DNA of 64,000 bases, taken from positions 1 through 64,000 of the forward strand of contig NZ_QAJM01000055.1 of assembly GCF_003852405.1 (NCBI RefSeq). The letters are read 5' to 3'. Positions 9,366 through 19,562 of the stretch are shown here, piece by piece. The stretch's first letter is position 1. Each line of letters opens with the position of its first letter. Under the pieces are notes generated by a model. That model was not told the origin of the DNA and made no database searches. It saw only the letters and a list, made by a program, of their open reading frames with translations. This DNA comes from Pseudomonas sp. KBW05. GTDB taxonomy: Bacteria; Pseudomonadota; Gammaproteobacteria; Pseudomonadales; Pseudomonadaceae. The position numbers were made by a program, and so were the translations under genes.

Positions 9366-11462
9366 ATGCCGTCTCGAAGAATCGCCCCCTTGGCTGGCCT
9401 GGCCTTGGGCTTGCTGCTCGACCCCGCCTTTGCCGAAGACAACACCCTGGAACTCGACACCATCAGCGTCACCAGCGACGCCTACGAGTCCGCCACCAGC
9501 CCGGTCAAAGGCTACCTCGCCACCCGCTCGGCCAGCGCAACCAAAACTGACACGGCGCTACGCGACATCCCACAATCCATCAGCGTGATTCCCGCCACGG
9601 TGCTCAAGGACCTGGGCAGCACCAGCGTCGAGCGCGCCCTGGAATTTGCCGGCGGCGTGTCCAAGCAAAACAACTTCGGCGGCCTGACGCTTTACGAATA
9701 CAGCGTGCGCGGCTTCACCACGTCCGAGTTCTACCAGGACGGCTTCAGCGCCAACCGTGGTTACCCGAGCACCCCGGACGCGGCCAATATCGAGCGCATC
9801 GAAGTGCTCAAGGGCCCCGCCGCCAGCCTGTACGGGCGTGGCGATCCTGGCGGCACGGTGAATATCGTCACCAAGAAACCCCAGCCCGAGGCCTTCACCA
9901 CCCTGCAAACCAGCGCCGGCAGTTGGGACCGCTACCGCACCGCCCTCGACGTCAACACCCCGCTGGACAGCGAAGGCCACGTGCTGTCGCGGGTCAACCT
10001 GGCGGTGGAAGACAACCACAGCTTCCGCGATCACGTGCAGAGCAAACGGGTATTCGTCGCGCCGTCGTTCAGTTGGCAGCTGGACCCGGACACCACGCTT
10101 CTTGTCGAAAGCGAATTCGTACGCCACAGCTCCACCTTCGACCGTGGCATCGTCGCCGCCCCTGGCGTATCGCGTTCCACCTTCCTCGGCGAGCCCAACG
10201 ACGGCGACATCGACAACCACAACAACCGCCTCCAGGCCGCCCTCGAGCATCACCTCAACGATGCCTGGAGCCTGCGCCTGGCCAGCCACTACAAACAAGG
10301 CAGCCTGTGGGGCGACGCCTCGGAAAACCGTGCGCTGAACGCCGATGGCCACACCCTCAACCGCCGCTACCGCGAACGCTCCATGGGCTGGCACGACAGC
10401 ATCACCCAGTTGGAACTGCGCGGCCTGTTCGACATCGGCAGTTGGCAGCATGAGTTACTGGTGGGCACGGAATACGAGGACTACCGCAAGAAGGAACGCG
10501 TGACCGCGATTGCCGGCAGCCCCTACGCCATCGACCTCTACAACCCGGTCTACGGCCAGGCCAAACCCAACGGCGCGCGCGGCGGCACCGACTTCTTCGA
10601 GCAAACCAAAAGCCACGCGCTGAACCTGCAAGACCAGATCGTCTTCACCGACCGCCTGCGCGGCATGCTCGGTGCGCGCTTCGAGCACTTCGAACAACAC
10701 ATCGACAACTACATCGGCAACACCCCGCCGACCAAGCAAACCCACGACGCCCTCACCCAGCGCGCCGGCTTGCTATACCAGCTCACGTCGCAAGTCGGCG
10801 TGTTCGCCAACGCCTCCACCTCGTTCAAACCCAACAGCGGCCTGGACGCCAACAACAAAGGCTTCAAGCCCGAGGAAGGCGTGGGCTACGAAGTGGGGAT
10901 CAAGAGCGAGCTGTTCGACGACCGCCTCAGCACCACCCTCGCCGCGTTCCATATCGAAAAGGAAAACGTGCTCACCCTGGACCCGGCCACCAACCTCAAC
11001 CGCGCCATGGGCAAGGCCCGCAGCCAGGGCTTTGACCTGCAACTGACCGGGCAAGTGACGGATGCCGTACGGGTGATTGGCGCGTTTGCCTACATCGATG
11101 CCGAAGTGACCAAGGGCGATAAAGCCATTCCCGCTGGCAGCCGCATCCTCGGCGTGGCCAAGCGCAGCGGCAGCCTGTTGGGGGTGTATGAATTCCAGGA
11201 CGGCGCGTTGCGCGGGTCGGACGTGGGCGCGGCGTTTACTTATGTGGGGGATCGTTCCGGTGAGGCCGGCACGAGCTTTGAGCTGCCGGCGTATCACACC
11301 GTGGATTTGTTGGCGCATTACAAGGCCACGGAGAATGTCACCGTGGGTTTGAACCTGAATAATCTGTTCGATGAAAAATATTACGAGCGGTCCTACAGCA
11401 GCTATTGGGTCAACCCGGGTGAACCGCGCAACCTAACCGTCAGCCTAACCCTCAATTTGTAA
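9366..11462 (+). CDS. TonB-dependent siderophore receptor
   Basis: This 698-residue outer-membrane transporter imports a ferric siderophore using TonB energy. A signal peptide runs to about AFA-ED (residue 25), and the TonB box candidate is DTISVTS. The plug domain contains RDIPQSISVIP and the characteristic IERIEVLKGPAASLYGRGDPGG block. A 22-strand barrel region follows and ends in VSLTLNL with the usual aromatic/hydrophobic terminus. There is no N-terminal signalling domain, so it should not control an ECF sigma factor itself. The ATG at 9366 has GGAACG upstream and fits the signal peptide. The siderophore is not identifiable by eye. Confidence 0.93.
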   Translation: MPSRRIAPLAGLALGLLLDPAFAEDNTLELDTISVTSDAYESATSPVKGYLATRSASATKTDTALRDIPQSISVIPATVLKDLGSTSVERALEFAGGVSKQNNFGGLTLYEYSVRGFTTSEFYQDGFSANRGYPSTPDAANIERIEVLKGPAASLYGRGDPGGTVNIVTKKPQPEAFTTLQTSAGSWDRYRTALDVNTPLDSEGHVLSRVNLAVEDNHSFRDHVQSKRVFVAPSFSWQLDPDTTLLVESEFVRHSSTFDRGIVAAPGVSRSTFLGEPNDGDIDNHNNRLQAALEHHLNDAWSLRLASHYKQGSLWGDASENRALNADGHTLNRRYRERSMGWHDSITQLELRGLFDIGSWQHELLVGTEYEDYRKKERVTAIAGSPYAIDLYNPVYGQAKPNGARGGTDFFEQTKSHALNLQDQIVFTDRLRGMLGARFEHFEQHIDNYIGNTPPTKQTHDALTQRAGLLYQLTSQVGVFANASTSFKPNSGLDANNKGFKPEEGVGYEVGIKSELFDDRLSTTLAAFHIEKENVLTLDPATNLNRAMGKARSQGFDLQLTGQVTDAVRVIGAFAYIDAEVTKGDKAIPAGSRILGVAKRSGSLLGVYEFQDGALRGSDVGAAFTYVGDRSGEAGTSFELPAYHTVDLLAHYKATENVTVGLNLNNLFDEKYYERSYSSYWVNPGEPRNLTVSLTLNL

Positions 11463-11474
11463 CGCGGTAAAAAC

Positions 11475-11563
11475 TGTGGGAGCGGGCTTGCTCGCGAATG
11501 CCGTATGTCAGTCACTTATTATTTGACTGATCCACCGCATTCGCGAGCAAGCCCGCTCCCACA
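11475..11563. repeat. REPIN
   Basis: Inverted arms (TGTGGGAGCGGGCTTGCTCG and its complement) lie in the gap between the convergent receptor and hemH genes, starting 12 bases after the receptor stop codon. Confidence 0.92.
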
Positions 11564-11585
11564 TTTTGATCTTCACTTGGTTCGG

Positions 11586-12608
11586 TTACAGCGTTGCCGG
11601 CGCCCGCTCACACAAGGCATTCAACGCCTTCGCCCATTGCGGATCATCATTCAGGCACGGCACCAGCACCAACTCCTCGCCCCCCGCCTCGCGGAACTGC
11701 TCCAGCCCGCGATCACCAATTTCCTCCAGCGTCTCGATGCAGTCGGCGACAAACGCCGGGCACATCACCAGCAGCTTTTTCACGCCTTGCTGGGCCAGGG
11801 TTTCCAGGCGAGCTTCGGTGTAGGGTTCAATCCATTTCGCCCGGCCCAGGCGCGATTGAAAGGCCACCGACCATTTATCTTCCGGCAAGCCCATGCGCGC
11901 GGCAAAATCCCGCGCCACGCTGAAACACTGCCCGCGATAACAGGTAGCGCGCACTTGCGCCGAGGCGTTCGCGCAGCAATCGGTGGCGCCGTCGAAGGTG
12001 TGGCCAGGGTTGAGCTTTTGCAGGTGCCGCTCCGGCAAGCCGTGGAAGCTGAACAGCAGGTGATCGTAATCCTGCTGCAAATGCGGCTTGGCGCTGGCCA
12101 CCAGGGCGTCGAGGTATTCCGGTTGGTCGTAGAAGGGTTGCAGGATCGCCAACGGCAGGTCGAGCTTTTTCTCTCGCAGCACGCGGCGGGCTTCCTCGAC
12201 CACGGTGGTCACGGTGCTGTCGGCAAACTGCGGGTACAACGGCGCCAGGGTGACCTTGCGAATGCCCTGACTGGCGAGACGGGTCAGCACGCTTTCAATC
12301 GACGGCTCGCCGTAGCGCATCGCCAATTCCACCGGGCCGTGGGTCCACTGCGTGGTCATTTGCTGTTGCAGGCGGCGGCTGAGCACCACCAGCGGCGAGC
12401 CCTCCTCCCACCAGATCGAGGCGTAGGCGTGGGCCGACTGCTCGGGGCGCTTGATCAGGATCAGCGACACCAGCAAGCGCCGCACCGGCCACGGCAGGTC
12501 GATCACATAAGGGTCCATCAGAAACTGATTGAGGTAGCTGCGCACATCAGCCACCGAAGTGGACGCCGGTGAACCCAGGTTGACCAGTAATAACGCGTGA
12601 TCCGTCAT
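11586..12608 (-). CDS. hemH: Ferrochelatase (HemH)
   Basis: HemH inserts ferrous iron into protoporphyrin IX, the last step of haem synthesis. The 340-residue length and the opening LLLVNLGSP are typical. The active-site His is in [10 protein letters not shown], and a conserved Glu lies in the later [16 protein letters not shown] block. It follows a TIGR01777 epimerase gene with a 14-base gap on the same strand, so the two are likely one operon. Confidence 0.96.
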   Translation of the reverse strand: MTDHALLLVNLGSPASTSVADVRSYLNQFLMDPYVIDLPWPVRRLLVSLILIKRPEQSAHAYASIWWEEGSPLVVLSRRLQQQMTTQWTHGPVELAMRYGEPSIESVLTRLASQGIRKVTLAPLYPQFADSTVTTVVEEARRVLREKKLDLPLAILQPFYDQPEYLDALVASAKPHLQQDYDHLLFSFHGLPERHLQKLNPGHTFDGATDCCANASAQVRATCYRGQCFSVARDFAARMGLPEDKWSVAFQSRLGRAKWIEPYTEARLETLAQQGVKKLLVMCPAFVADCIETLEEIGDRGLEQFREAGGEELVLVPCLNDDPQWAKALNALCERAPATL

Positions 12609-12622
12609 GCAACATCCTATGG

Positions 12623-13522
12623 CTAGAGGCGGCTGGACAAGTCGTCCAGGGCCGCGCGCAACTCAGTGAACTGAAAAGTGTAACCGGCCGCCAGCAGCCG
12701 TTCGGGGACGGCCTTCTGCCCGCCCAACAGCAACCCGGACAACTCGCCCAGCCCGACCTTCAGCGCAAACGCCGGCATGGGCATGAACGCCGGGCGGTGC
12801 AACACCTGGCCCAAGGTCTTGGCAAACTCGCGGTTGCGCACCGGGTGCGGCGCGCACGCATTATAAGGACCGCTGGCCTGTGCGTTGTGCAGAAGAAAAT
12901 CAATCAGGCCGATTTGATCCTTGATATGCACCCACGGCATCCACTGCCGACCGTTGCCAATCGGCCCGCCCAGCGCCAGTTTGAAGGGCAGCAACAGGCG
13001 CGACAAAAAGCCGCCCTCGGCCGCCAGCACCAGGCCGGTGCGCACCAGTACCACACGAAGCCCCAAGGCCTCGGCGCGCTGGGCGGTTTCTTCCCAGGCG
13101 ACACACAACTGGCTGGGAAAATCGTCTTGCACCGGGCCGCTGGCTTCGGTCAATTCGCGCTCGCCACCATCGCCGTACCAGCCCACCGCCGAACCAGAGA
13201 TCAACACCGCCGGTTTTTGCGCCAGACTTTCCAGCCACGCCAGCAGGGTTTCGGTCAGGCCGATGCGGCTGCTCCACAACAGTGCCTTGCGCTTGTGGGT
13301 CCACGGGCGGTCGGCAATGGGCGCGCCGGCCAGATTAATGACCGCGTCCACCGGGCCGATAACCTGTTGTAGGCGGCCGACTCCCGACACCTGAGCGCCG
13401 CAGACCTTGGCGACCTGTTCCGGGTGGCGGCTCCACACGGTCAGGCGATGACCCTGGGCAAGCCAGTGTTGGCAAAGTTGGCGGCCGATCAAGCCGGTAC
13501 CGCCGGTCAGCAAAATATGCAT
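12623..13522 (-). CDS. TIGR01777 family NAD-dependent epimerase (YfcH-like)
   Basis: This 299-residue protein starts with the Rossmann motif [10 protein letters not shown] of extended short-chain dehydrogenase/epimerases. It then has [13 protein letters not shown] and the family block [16 protein letters not shown]1731-type C-terminal domain (about residues 250-297) ends the protein. The substrate is unknown. It is upstream of hemH in the same operon and divergent from the renalase-like gene. Confidence 0.88.
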   Translation of the reverse strand: MHILLTGGTGLIGRQLCQHWLAQGHRLTVWSRHPEQVAKVCGAQVSGVGRLQQVIGPVDAVINLAGAPIADRPWTHKRKALLWSSRIGLTETLLAWLESLAQKPAVLISGSAVGWYGDGGERELTEASGPVQDDFPSQLCVAWEETAQRAEALGLRVVLVRTGLVLAAEGGFLSRLLLPFKLALGGPIGNGRQWMPWVHIKDQIGLIDFLLHNAQASGPYNACAPHPVRNREFAKTLGQVLHRPAFMPMPAFALKVGLGELSGLLLGGQKAVPERLLAAGYTFQFTELRAALDDLSSRL

Positions 13523-13661
13523 GGGACGCTCCTCATGTAACGTTCGCTGCCGATCACTGGTCTATTTTATAGGCAGGGATCATTTGTAATCGGGCGTAAC
13601 GTTGGCTTAAGCCTCTGCTTTAACCATAGGTCACACCGTATAGAACAGGTACGCCAAAACT

Positions 13662-13685
13662 TATACCAAAAAACAATATTGTACA
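13662..13685 (+). promoter_or_regulatory. Putative LitR-type operator, degenerate
   Basis: TATACC-N12-TGTACA matches T(G/A)TACA-N12-TGTACA with one mismatch. It lies 49 bases before the renalase-like gene. A weak promoter, TTGTAC-N17-TAGTCT (13679-13707), overlaps its right half. This supports shared control with the regulator operon at 15.0 kb. Confidence 0.5.
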
Positions 13686-13704
13686 GCTATTGGTGTCGGC
13701 GTAG

Positions 13705-14933
<1,229 letters not shown>

Positions 14934-14948
14934 TCCGACCGCACAACC

Positions 14949-14972
14949 TGTACAAATAATTTGACTTGTACA
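14949..14972 (+). promoter_or_regulatory. LitR/CarH-type operator 1
   Basis: A perfect TGTACA-N12-TGTACA. The -35 element TTGACT (14961-14966) lies in the spacer directly before the second half-site, so a bound repressor would cover the promoter. The motif matches the reported T(G/A)TACA-N12-TGTACA consensus of light-responsive MerR regulators. Confidence 0.75.
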
Positions 14973-14988
14973 ACATCGGACCTATGAT
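14961..14988 (+). promoter_or_regulatory. Sigma-70-type promoter of the ybgA-merR-phrB operon
   Basis: TTGACT (14961-14966) and TATGAT (14983-14988) are separated by 16 bases. The -35 lies inside operator 1, and operator 2 starts 11 bases past the -10, around the expected transcription start. The leader to the ATG at 15045 is about 50 bases. Confidence 0.7.
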
Positions 14989-14998
14989 GAGATTTAGT

Positions 14999-15022
14999 TG
15001 TACAAGATAAACATCTTGTACA
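14999..15022 (+). promoter_or_regulatory. LitR/CarH-type operator 2
   Basis: A second perfect TGTACA-N12-TGTACA, 26 bases after operator 1, just downstream of the -10 element. Two operators around one promoter fit cooperative repression by the adjacent MerR-family protein. Confidence 0.75.
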
Positions 15023-15044
15023 GGAATCTTGCCGGGGTTTGCCT

Positions 15045-16001
15045 ATGTCCAGCACCAAACCGAAGATCGCCATCAGCGCCTGCCTGCTCGGCGAGAACGT
15101 GCGCTTCAACGGCGGGCACAAACAATCCCTGCTGTGCAGCCAGACCCTCGCCGACTATTTCGACTTTGTGCCGCTGTGCCCTGAAGTCGCCATTGGCCTG
15201 GGCATTCCCCGCGAGCCGATCCGCCTGGTGGGCGACCCCGCCCACCCGCAAGCCGTCGGCACCGTACACACCGAGCTGAACGTAACCCAGCCCCTGCACG
15301 ACTACGGCCTGCAGATGGCCGAACAACACACCGACCTGTGCGGCTACATTTTCATGCAGAAGTCGCCGTCCTGCGGCCTGGAACGGGTCAAGGTCTACCG
15401 CGCCAACGGCACGCCAGTGGACGGTGGCGGACGCGGCATCTACGCCCAGGCCTTCTGCGCCCAGCACCCCAACCTGCCGGTAGAAGAAGACGGTCGGCTG
15501 AATGACCCGGTGCTGCGGGAAAACTTCCTGACCCGCGTGTTTGTCTACGCCAGCTGGCAGCAACTGCTCGCCGACGGCCTGAGCCGCCACCGCTTGCTGG
15601 CCTTTCACTCGCGCTACAAATACTTGCTGATGGCCCACAGCCCGGCGCACTACAAGCGCCTCGGCCACTTGCTGGGCAGCATGGGCAAAGGCGTCAACCT
15701 GGATGAACTGGCCGCCTGCTATTTCAGCGACCTGATGACCGGCCTGACCCAGTGCGCCACACGAGGCACCCACACCAACGTGCTGCAACACATCAGCGGC
15801 CACCTCAAACAGGCCATCAGCGCCGACGACAAGCAGGAAATGCAAACCGTCATCGGCCAATACCGCCACGGCATCGTGCCGCTGGTGGTGCCGTTGACCT
15901 TGCTCAAGCATCACTTTCGCCAACACCCGGACCGCTACATCGCGCAGCAGGCCTACCTGCAACCGCACCCGGAAAACCTCAGCCTGCGTAATGCGATCTA
16001 A
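15045..16001 (+). CDS. DUF523 and DUF1722 domain protein (YbgA-like)
   Basis: This 318-residue protein has an N-terminal DUF523 domain (about residues 6-155; ISACLLGENVRFNGGHK and SPSCGLERVKVY, with conserved Cys residues). A C-terminal DUF1722/YbgA domain (about 185-310) follows, beginning near LAFHSRYKYLLMAHS. Biochemical function is not established; the family is repeatedly next to photolyase genes. I chose the ATG at 15045 over a TTG two codons earlier because GGGG lies at a better distance. It is the first gene after the double operator, with the regulator gene 3 bases downstream. Confidence 0.88.
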   Translation: MSSTKPKIAISACLLGENVRFNGGHKQSLLCSQTLADYFDFVPLCPEVAIGLGIPREPIRLVGDPAHPQAVGTVHTELNVTQPLHDYGLQMAEQHTDLCGYIFMQKSPSCGLERVKVYRANGTPVDGGGRGIYAQAFCAQHPNLPVEEDGRLNDPVLRENFLTRVFVYASWQQLLADGLSRHRLLAFHSRYKYLLMAHSPAHYKRLGHLLGSMGKGVNLDELAACYFSDLMTGLTQCATRGTHTNVLQHISGHLKQAISADDKQEMQTVIGQYRHGIVPLVVPLTLLKHHFRQHPDRYIAQQAYLQPHPENLSLRNAI

Positions 16002-16004
16002 CCC

Positions 16005-16922
16005 ATGAAAGTTGCCCCACCAGAAGACCTCGCCCAAGCCTTCGAAGACGGCTGGCTGCCGATCCGCGAAGTGGCGCGCCAGACCGGCGTCAACGCTGTG
16101 ACCCTGCGCGCCTGGGAACGCCGTTACGGCCTGATCGTGCCCCAGCGCACGCCCAAGGGGCATCGGCTGTTCAGCGCTGAACACGTGCAACGCATCCACA
16201 CCATCCTCACCTGGCTCAACCGTGGCGTGCCGGTCAGCCAGGTGAAAACCCTGATCGACTCCGCCCAGACCAGCCCTGATGCCGTCGAAAACGAGTGGCA
16301 TGCCCTGCGCCAAAACCTGCTGCACGCCATCAGCGAGTTGGCCGAGCGGCGCGTCGATGACGTCTTCAACCAAGCCATGGCGCTCTACCCGCCGCGCACC
16401 CTGTGCGAGCAATTGCTGTTGCCGCTGCTCAACGACCTGGAGCAGCGCTGGCAAGGCCAGTTCGGCGCGCAGATGGAGCGGGTGTTTTTCCTCTCGTGGC
16501 TGCGCAGCAAATTCGGCGCGCGCATCTATCACAACAACCGCCAGCTCCAGGGCGCGCCGCTGCTGCTGGTCAACCAGTCCGACCTGCCGCTGGAGCCGCA
16601 CCTGTGGCTCAGCGCCTGGCTGGCCAGCAGCGCCGACTGCCCGGTGGAAGTCTTCGACTGGCCGCTGCCGGCCGGCGAGCTGGCGCTGGCGGTGGAACAC
16701 CTGCAACCACGCGCCGTGCTGTTGTATTCAAGCAAGGCCCTGCATCTGCCGACCCTCGGCAAGCTGCTGGCCGGCGTGCCGTGCCCGACGCTGATTGCCG
16801 GACCAACGGTATGCATCCACCAGGCCGAGTTGGCCGTATTAACCGGTGACCTCCCCCAATTGTGCGTGGCCGAAGACCCGTTGTCGGCCCACCAGCTACT
16901 GATCCAGCGTGGAATCGTCTAA
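16005..16922 (+). CDS. MerR-family regulator of the LitR/CarH type (PplR-like)
   Basis: This 305-residue regulator has a MerR winged-helix domain at residues 18-85 (LPIREVARQTGVNAVTLRAWERRYGL) and a cobalamin-binding-like C-terminal region. CarH/LitR proteins that sense light with adenosylcobalamin carry a W-x9-E-H motif. The corresponding stretch here reads W149 to E158-R159, so the histidine is missing. A DxHxxG lower-ligand motif is also not evident. It is therefore more like the B12-independent class III LitR proteins, PplR in P. putida. The two operators upstream of its operon suggest autoregulation and control of phrB. Confidence 0.85.
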   Translation: MKVAPPEDLAQAFEDGWLPIREVARQTGVNAVTLRAWERRYGLIVPQRTPKGHRLFSAEHVQRIHTILTWLNRGVPVSQVKTLIDSAQTSPDAVENEWHALRQNLLHAISELAERRVDDVFNQAMALYPPRTLCEQLLLPLLNDLEQRWQGQFGAQMERVFFLSWLRSKFGARIYHNNRQLQGAPLLLVNQSDLPLEPHLWLSAWLASSADCPVEVFDWPLPAGELALAVEHLQPRAVLLYSSKALHLPTLGKLLAGVPCPTLIAGPTVCIHQAELAVLTGDLPQLCVAEDPLSAHQLLIQRGIV

Positions 16923-18368
16923 ATGCATTTGATCTGGCTGCGCACCGACCTGCGCCTACACGACAACACCGCCCTGGCCGCCGCGAGCCAGCGGGGCCCG
17001 ATCGCGGCCGTTTACCTGATCACGCCTGAACAATGGCTGGCCCATGACGATGCGCCGTGCAAAGTGGACTTCTGGTTGCGTAACCTGCGCGAACTGAGTG
17101 CAACCCTTGGCCAACTGAACATTCCCCTGCTGATCCGCCACGCCGCAACTTGGGACCAGGCGCCCGCCGCATTGAGCGAGCTGTGCCGCGAACTGGCGGT
17201 GGCGTCTGTACACGTCAACGAGGAATACGGCATTCACGAAAGCCGCCGCGATGCCGCTGTGGCCACGGCGCTGGAAGCCGACGGTGTGACGTTCCACAGC
17301 TACCTCGACCAACTGTTTTTCCAACCCGGCAGCGTGCTGACCAAGACCGGCACCTACTTCCAGGTGTTCAGCCAGTTCCGCAAGGTCTGCTACACCCGCC
17401 TGCACAGCGCCTTGCCGCGCCTGGTCCCGACGGCCAAGACCCAAGCAAAGCTGAACGTTGAAAGCGATCCGATTCCGCAGACCGTCGCGGGTTTCGAGCC
17501 ACCCAGCGATACCCTGCGCGCCCTCTGGCCCGCCGGCGAAGACGAAGCGCGCCGTCGCCTCGACGCGTTCGCCGACCAGCAGATCAGCTACTACAAGGAC
17601 GAACGCGATTTCCCGGCCAAGCCCGGCACCAGCCAACTCTCGGCGTACCTCGCCGCCGGCGTGGTATCGCCGCGCCAATGCCTGCACGCCGCGCTGCAAA
17701 CCAATCAGGGCGAGTTCGAAAGTGGCGACATCGGCGCCATCACCTGGATCAACGAGTTGCTCTGGCGCGAGTTCTACAAACACATCCTGGTGGGTTACCC
17801 ACGGGTGTCGCGCCACCGCGCGTTCCGCCCCGAGACCGAAGCCGTGGCCTGGCGCGATGCGCCCAAAGACCTCGCCGCATGGCAAGAAGCGCGCACCGGC
17901 CTGCCGATCATCGACGCGGCCATGCGCCAACTGCTGGAAACCGGCTGGATGCACAACCGCCTGCGCATGGTGGTGGCGATGTTCCTGACCAAGAACCTGC
18001 TGATCGACTGGCGTGAAGGCGAGCGTTTTTTCATGCGCCACCTGATCGACGGCGACCTGGCCGCCAACAACGGCGGCTGGCAGTGGAGTTCATCTACCGG
18101 CACCGACTCAGCGCCGTATTTCCGGATTTTCAGCCCGCTGAGCCAGTCGGAAAAATTCGACGGCGAAGGCGTGTTCATCAAGCGCTGGCTGCCCGAACTG
18201 GCCGCGCTGAATAAAAAGGAAGTGCACAACCCCGAAGCGGTAGGCGGCCTGTTCGGTGTGGCGGATTACCCGCGCGCCATCGTCGACCTGAAAAAATCCC
18301 GCGAACGCGCCCTGGCCGCCTTCCGCAGCCTGCCCTCGCGCGAAGCCGCCGGAGGCATTCATGAGTGA
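16923..18368 (+). CDS. phrB: Deoxyribodipyrimidine photolyase (PhrB)
   Basis: PhrB repairs cyclobutane pyrimidine dimers with light energy using FAD and an antenna chromophore. The 481 residues fit class I CPD photolyase. The N-terminal antenna domain begins LIWLRTDLRLHDN. The FAD-binding domain contains TSQLSAYLAAGVVSPRQC, WINELLWREFYKHI and MHNRLRMVVAMFLTKNL, followed by GGWQWSSSTGTD. It starts directly after the regulator stop codon, and its 3' end overlaps the next gene by 8 bases. Light-regulated expression is inferred from the operon's operators. Confidence 0.96.
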   Translation: MHLIWLRTDLRLHDNTALAAASQRGPIAAVYLITPEQWLAHDDAPCKVDFWLRNLRELSATLGQLNIPLLIRHAATWDQAPAALSELCRELAVASVHVNEEYGIHESRRDAAVATALEADGVTFHSYLDQLFFQPGSVLTKTGTYFQVFSQFRKVCYTRLHSALPRLVPTAKTQAKLNVESDPIPQTVAGFEPPSDTLRALWPAGEDEARRRLDAFADQQISYYKDERDFPAKPGTSQLSAYLAAGVVSPRQCLHAALQTNQGEFESGDIGAITWINELLWREFYKHILVGYPRVSRHRAFRPETEAVAWRDAPKDLAAWQEARTGLPIIDAAMRQLLETGWMHNRLRMVVAMFLTKNLLIDWREGERFFMRHLIDGDLAANNGGWQWSSSTGTDSAPYFRIFSPLSQSEKFDGEGVFIKRWLPELAALNKKEVHNPEAVGGLFGVADYPRAIVDLKKSRERALAAFRSLPSREAAGGIHE

Positions 18369-18783
18369 CTTCCTGCGCCGGTTCGCCCAAGCCTTTGCCA
18401 CGCTGGACAAGCACAACCTGCACCTGCTCGACAGCCTCTACAGCCAGGACATCGTCTTCGCCGATCCGCTGCATCAAGTCCACGGCCTGCCCGCCATGCA
18501 CCGCTACTTTGCCGAGCTGTACAGCAATGTCAGCCAGTTGCGCTTCGACTTTCACGGCTTCGACCAAGTCGCCGAAGGCGAAGGCTACCTGCGCTGGAAG
18601 ATGAGTTTCTGCCACCCGCGCCTGGCCGGCGGCCAGTTGATCCGCGTGCAAGGCTGCTCGCACCTGATGTGGCACGACAAGGTCTACCACCACCGCGACT
18701 ACTTCGACGCCGGTGCCCTGCTCTACGAACACCTGCCGGTACTCGGCCGCGTCATCCGTTGGCTGAAAAGGAGAGTGGCATGA
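18361..18783 (+). CDS. SnoaL-like / NTF2-fold protein
   Basis: This 140-residue protein has the NTF2-like fold pattern of SnoaL_2 proteins: an opening helix FAQAFATLDKHN, DIVFADPLHQVHG, and a C-terminal strand region with HRDYFDAGALLYEHLP. No catalytic role can be assigned. It overlaps phrB by 8 bases and the following dehydrogenase by 4, so it is translationally coupled inside the light-response operon. The same position is occupied by such a protein in many pseudomonad phrB clusters, as I recall. Confidence 0.85.
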   Translation: MSDFLRRFAQAFATLDKHNLHLLDSLYSQDIVFADPLHQVHGLPAMHRYFAELYSNVSQLRFDFHGFDQVAEGEGYLRWKMSFCHPRLAGGQLIRVQGCSHLMWHDKVYHHRDYFDAGALLYEHLPVLGRVIRWLKRRVA

Positions 18784-19562
18784 ACCTGACCCCGCCCCGC
18801 CGTTATTGGCTGACCGGTGCCAGCAGTGGCATCGGCGCCGCGCTGGCCGTGGAGTTGCTCAACAGCGGCGCCCACGTGGCGCTCAGCTCACGCAGCAAAG
18901 GCCCGCTGGAAGCCCTCGCCCAACGTTATCCGGGGCAAGTACTGGTGGTGGCCGGCGACCTCACCAACAGCCAGACCGTGCGCGAGATCGGCGAGCATAT
19001 CGCCGTGGTCTGGGGCTCATTGGACACGGTGATCCTCAATGCCGGCACCTGTGAATATGTGGATGCCAGACAGTTCGACTCGTCGATCATCGAACATGTG
19101 GTACGCACCAACCTGCTGGCCAGCAGTTACTGCATCGAGGCCGCGCTACCCCTGTTGCGCGCCGGGCAAACCCCGCACCTGGTCGGCGTGGCCAGCGCCG
19201 TGACGTACCTGCCCATGCCCCGCGCCGAAGCCTATGGCGCGTCCAAGGCCGGCTTGCGTTATCTGTTCGAAGCGCTGCGCATCAGCCTGTCGCCGGAAAA
19301 CATCGACGTCACGGTGATCAGCCCGGGTTTTGTCGAAACGCCACTCACCGACCGCAACGATTTTCCCATGCCCCTGAGCTGGACGGCCGACAAAGCCGCG
19401 CGGCATATCTTCGCCAAGCTGGACAAGCGCCCGCTGGAAATCGCCTTCCCCGCGCTGTTTATCGCCACCCTGTGGCCGCTGTCGAAACTGCCCAAGCGTG
19501 CGCAGTTGTTCATCGGCAAACGCATGTTGCGCAGCCCGCCACCGCAGAAGGACCGCCTGTGA
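18780..19562 (+). CDS. Short-chain dehydrogenase/reductase
   Basis: This 260-residue classical SDR has the cofactor motif TGASSGIG at residues 11-18, NAG near residue 88, and the catalytic Tyr and Lys in YGASKAG. Its start overlaps the preceding stop codon (ATGA), and its stop overlaps the next GTG start. The substrate is unknown. The neighbours (flavin oxidoreductase, DUF1365, CFA-like methyltransferase) suggest a role in modifying membrane lipid acyl chains. Confidence 0.9.
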   Translation: MNLTPPRRYWLTGASSGIGAALAVELLNSGAHVALSSRSKGPLEALAQRYPGQVLVVAGDLTNSQTVREIGEHIAVVWGSLDTVILNAGTCEYVDARQFDSSIIEHVVRTNLLASSYCIEAALPLLRAGQTPHLVGVASAVTYLPMPRAEAYGASKAGLRYLFEALRISLSPENIDVTVISPGFVETPLTDRNDFPMPLSWTADKAARHIFAKLDKRPLEIAFPALFIATLWPLSKLPKRAQLFIGKRMLRSPPPQKDRL

